From Faecalibacillus faecis (GTDB lineage Bacteria; Bacillota_I; Bacilli_A; Erysipelotrichales; Coprobacillaceae), in NCBI RefSeq assembly GCF_003024675.1, contig NZ_PYLP01000003.1, positions 301 to 64,300 on the forward strand: a stretch of DNA of 64,000 bases, given 5' to 3'. Numbering within the stretch: the first letter of the stretch is position 1; every line of letters begins with the position of its first letter. This document shows positions 61,877 through 64,000 of the stretch, piece after piece. A program made the position numbers and the translations under genes. Below the pieces are notes generated by a model that worked only from the letters and a program-made list of their open reading frames with translations, had not been told where the DNA came from and searched no databases.

Positions 61877-62868
61877 CTATACTTTGATATAACGTTGATT
61901 TTTACTTTTTGGTTTATCTGGTATTGTCATATAAATCAAATTTTGATCTATCGCAGGACGAAGATAGTTTCTTCTAAATCCTTCTTTTGCTTTTAAATTA
62001 AGTTTTTGCATAAGCTCATTACTAGAATAGGAAACATCATCTTCCATAACATCTAGTAATTTTTTTATATTAGGATCTATTTGTTCAATATCTTCATTAA
62101 CTTGTTTAGAAATATCATCTAAAATTTTATCTATTTGACTTAACATAAATTCAATAAATAAAGTTGATTCTCCTAATACATGACACTTAGCTACTACACT
62201 ATAGTAATCATCTTGAAATTTTTCTATTTGACTTTCAAGTGGAATATATTCAAAGATTGGTTTCCATTTAGATAATAGTGTTGTATGCCATAATCTTGCA
62301 ATTCTTCCATTTCCATCACAAAAGGGATGAATAAAAACAAATTCATAATGAAATATACAACTTAATATTAAAGGATGCGTATTATCTTTTTCATCTTGCA
62401 TCCAATTAAATAAGTCATCCATAAGTGAAGGAACAAGATATGGGGATGGCACAATAAAAATACAACGTCCTCGATCATCAAAACCCCTTCATCACTATTA
62501 CGAAATTCACCTGATATATCAACAACATATTTTGTCATAATACCATGAGACTTTTTTAATTCTTCAATATCATAAGGATCTATTTCTTTTATTCTTTCAT
62601 AAGCATCAAAAGCATTCTTTACTTCTTGAATTTCTTTTTGTTTACCTAAAACAATTTTACCATTTATAACATCTCTTACTTGTCCTAAAGACAAAGAATT
62701 AGCTTCTATTTTTAAAGACGAATGAATTGATCTAATACGGTTATTTCTTCGTAAATGGGGCTTTGATTCTAAATTATGCGTAGCTGAAATGTTTCCTATT
62801 TTTTCAGAAATAGAAGATACATAGGCTAATATTTGATTTGTGATGGTATAAGGTGGTTGATAACTCAT
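61877..62868 (-). pseudogene. Fic family protein, frameshifted
   Basis: The N-terminal frame (62868 down to about 62480) has RRNNRIRSIHSSLKIEANSL and GEFRNSDEGV; the rest continues in another frame with the Fic core HPFCDGNGRIAR and a C-terminal winged-helix region. One extra T in the T4 run (minus strand; 62480-62483) gives GVFDDRGRCIFIVPSPYLVP, matching the family. Total about 330 aa. SSLKIEANS resembles the inhibitory-helix (S/T)xxxE(G/N) motif of self-inhibited Fic enzymes, which AMPylate proteins. ATG 62868 has AGGAGAAG upstream. Four 12-bp repeats lie in the upstream region. Confidence 0.8.
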
Positions 62869-62887
62869 TTCTAACTTCTCCTTTTCA

Positions 62888-62929
62888 TACGTACTATCAT
62901 ACGTATTATCTTGCGTACTTTCTTACGTA
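62888..62929 (-). repeat. four 12-bp repeats with TACGTA cores
   Basis: Cores at 62888-62893, 62900-62905, 62912-62917 (TGCGTA) and 62924-62929, spaced exactly 12 bp, just upstream of the Fic ribosome site. Operator-like array. Confidence 0.75.
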
Positions 62930-63000
62930 TTTGTCTATTTTCTTTTCTTGAAAATTATTGATTATTAATTTGTGATATAATTAACGAAAGGAGAAACGTT

Positions 63001-63807
63001 ATGAAACAAAAGGTATTATTTTTTGATATTGATGGAACATTAATATGGTCTTATGGTGGTATTCAAGAAATTCCTCAAGGTGTACAAAAAGAACTAAAAA
63101 GATTAAAGGAACAAGGACATAAACTCTTTATTTGTAGTGGACGTCCTAAAGCCATGTTAGATCAAAAGTGGTGGGATGGTACTTTTGATGGTTATGTTTT
63201 AAATAATGGTGGTTATGTAGAAATTGATGGAAAATCTATTTATGAAAATAGAATGGATTATGAGTTATGTTTAAAGACAGCAAATATGTTAGAAGACCTT
63301 CATTGTGATTATATGATTGCGACAGCGAATCATTTATACATTGATCCTTCTTATAAAGAACTTTATAACTTCTTTGTTCAAAATGGACATTTTAAAGATC
63401 TATTTACAACAAAGTTTGATCGTAATGAGGTATTAAAAAGAGCGATTAAAATAGAAGCAAATGTCACAAATAACGATCGTGAAAAGATTGAAAACTATAT
63501 TAAAAATGATTTTGGTTATGTCATTAATTTTGATGAACATGGTAGTGATAATGCTTTTGAATTTTATTCACCAACAATTTCAAAAGCAACAGGTATTCAA
63601 AAAGTTCTTAATTATTATCATTTAGATCAAGATGACACATACGCTTTTGGTGATGGAGAAAACGATTTAGAAATGATTGAATTTTGTCGTGTAGGGGTTG
63701 CCATGGGAAATGCCTGTGATTTATTAAAAGCTAAAGCAAATATTGTTTGTAAATCTATTGTAGATGATGGATTAGAAGATGTTTTAAAAATTTTATTTAG
63801 TGAGTAG
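63001..63807 (+). CDS. Cof-type HAD hydrolase
   Basis: 268 aa. Motif I FFDIDGTLI (residues 6-14), motif II CSGRP, motif III Lys region SKATGIQKVL, motif IV AFGDGENDLEMI near residue 220. Complete catalytic set. GAAAGGAG precedes ATG 63001. The alpha-galactosidase gene follows 9 nt after its stop, so they may be co-transcribed. Confidence 0.92.
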   Translation: MKQKVLFFDIDGTLIWSYGGIQEIPQGVQKELKRLKEQGHKLFICSGRPKAMLDQKWWDGTFDGYVLNNGGYVEIDGKSIYENRMDYELCLKTANMLEDLHCDYMIATANHLYIDPSYKELYNFFVQNGHFKDLFTTKFDRNEVLKRAIKIEANVTNNDREKIENYIKNDFGYVINFDEHGSDNAFEFYSPTISKATGIQKVLNYYHLDQDDTYAFGDGENDLEMIEFCRVGVAMGNACDLLKAKANIVCKSIVDDGLEDVLKILFSE

Positions 63808-63816
63808 GAGAAATTT

Positions 63817-64000
63817 ATGATTCAATTTCATGAAGAAAGTAAAACTTTTCATTTATATAATGATCAAATCAGTTATATCTTTAAAATCTTAAAAAACAAT
63901 CAATTAGGTCAACTCTATTATGGGAAAAGAATTCATGATCGAGATAACTTTGATCACCTTTTTGAAACAAGTCCTCGACCAATGTCATCTTGTAGCTATG
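63817..64000 (+). CDS. alpha-galactosidase (GH36), N-terminal part
   Basis: 61 residues to the window edge: IQFHEESKTFHLYNDQISYI, LGQLYYGKRIHDRDNFDHL, RPMSSCSY. This N-terminal beta-domain pattern is typical of GH36 alpha-galactosidases of Firmicutes. TAGGAG precedes ATG 63817. The catalytic domain is outside the window. Confidence 0.75.
   Translation, partial: MIQFHEESKTFHLYNDQISYIFKILKNNQLGQLYYGKRIHDRDNFDHLFETSPRPMSSCSY

Noticed and set aside
62888-62929. Plasmid-type iterons or replication origin
   Set aside because: No replication initiator gene or AT-rich opening region is nearby; the position before a ribosome site fits an operator better.

Overview
The window looks like chromosomal DNA from a low-GC Gram-positive gut anaerobe, most likely an Erysipelotrichia/Coprobacillaceae-type Bacillota. 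The evidence is strongly AT-rich sequence, AGGAGG ribosome sites, sigma-A promoters, intrinsic terminators everywhere, many PTS systems and phospho-beta-glucosidases, four MATE exporters, and lysine and manganese riboswitches. The 5' end of a 16S rRNA gene with its promoter lies at the left edge, on the minus strand. The species assignment is inference.

Layout. 1-4.3 kb: 16S 5' end, a frameshifted aryl-sulfate sulfotransferase, and a histidine phosphatase/MATE pair. 4.3-12.9 kb: a GH1 phospho-beta-glucosidase, then many decayed redox-type genes (metallo-beta-lactamase-fold, two FMN reductases, flavodoxin, alpha/beta hydrolase) among intact MerR and LysR regulators and an iron alcohol dehydrogenase. 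13-21 kb: lipoprotein, SWIM plus SWIM-SNF2 helicase pair, HAD phosphatase, ECF sigma/anti-sigma pair, and a GC-rich tandem-repeat element that may be an ncRNA. 21.4-25.1 kb: lysine operon (ACT-ACT, dapA, dapB, lysA) behind a lysine riboswitch. 25-29.8 kb: ArsC-like protein, zinc-dependent phospholipase C-like protein, flavin reductase, a type I toxin-like peptide, HAD phosphatase, and an yybP-ykoY (Mn2+) riboswitch upstream of a cation/Na+ antiporter. 29.8-33.2 kb: remnants of several genes and of an IS3-type element around a MATE gene and an Lrp/AsnC regulator.

33.2-40.2 kb holds the most distinctive system. It is a lactose/cellobiose-type PTS with GH1 phospho-glycosidase, MalY/PatB-type PLP lyase, proline racemase-family protein (interrupted by a stop codon) and RidA, divergent from a YheO-type regulator. 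I read it as a route for taking up and dismantling a glycosylated amino acid or amine conjugate. 40.3-45 kb: ABC transporter and a FeoA-FeoB fusion. 45-47.6 kb: glycogen synthase with a histone H1-like tail, flanked by two copies of an unexplained ~200-nt element. 47.6-50.5 kb: MATE, a nitroreductase-like (Nim/PNPOx) pseudogene, an IS200/IS605 right-end (omega-RNA-like) relic, an SDR and an AEC-transporter stub. 50.6-57 kb: glucose-family PTS with PRD antiterminator and a mannose-family PTS (IIAB, IIC, IID, DUF956). 57-64 kb: LysR/MATE, XRE, a third GH1, a frameshifted Fic gene preceded by 12-bp repeats, HAD phosphatase, and the start of an alpha-galactosidase.

A recurring theme is gene decay. 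At least a dozen genes are truncated, deleted, nonsense-mutated or frameshifted, and several frameshifts are single-base changes in A/T runs. Real pseudogenisation, phase variation and homopolymer assembly error cannot be separated from the sequence alone.
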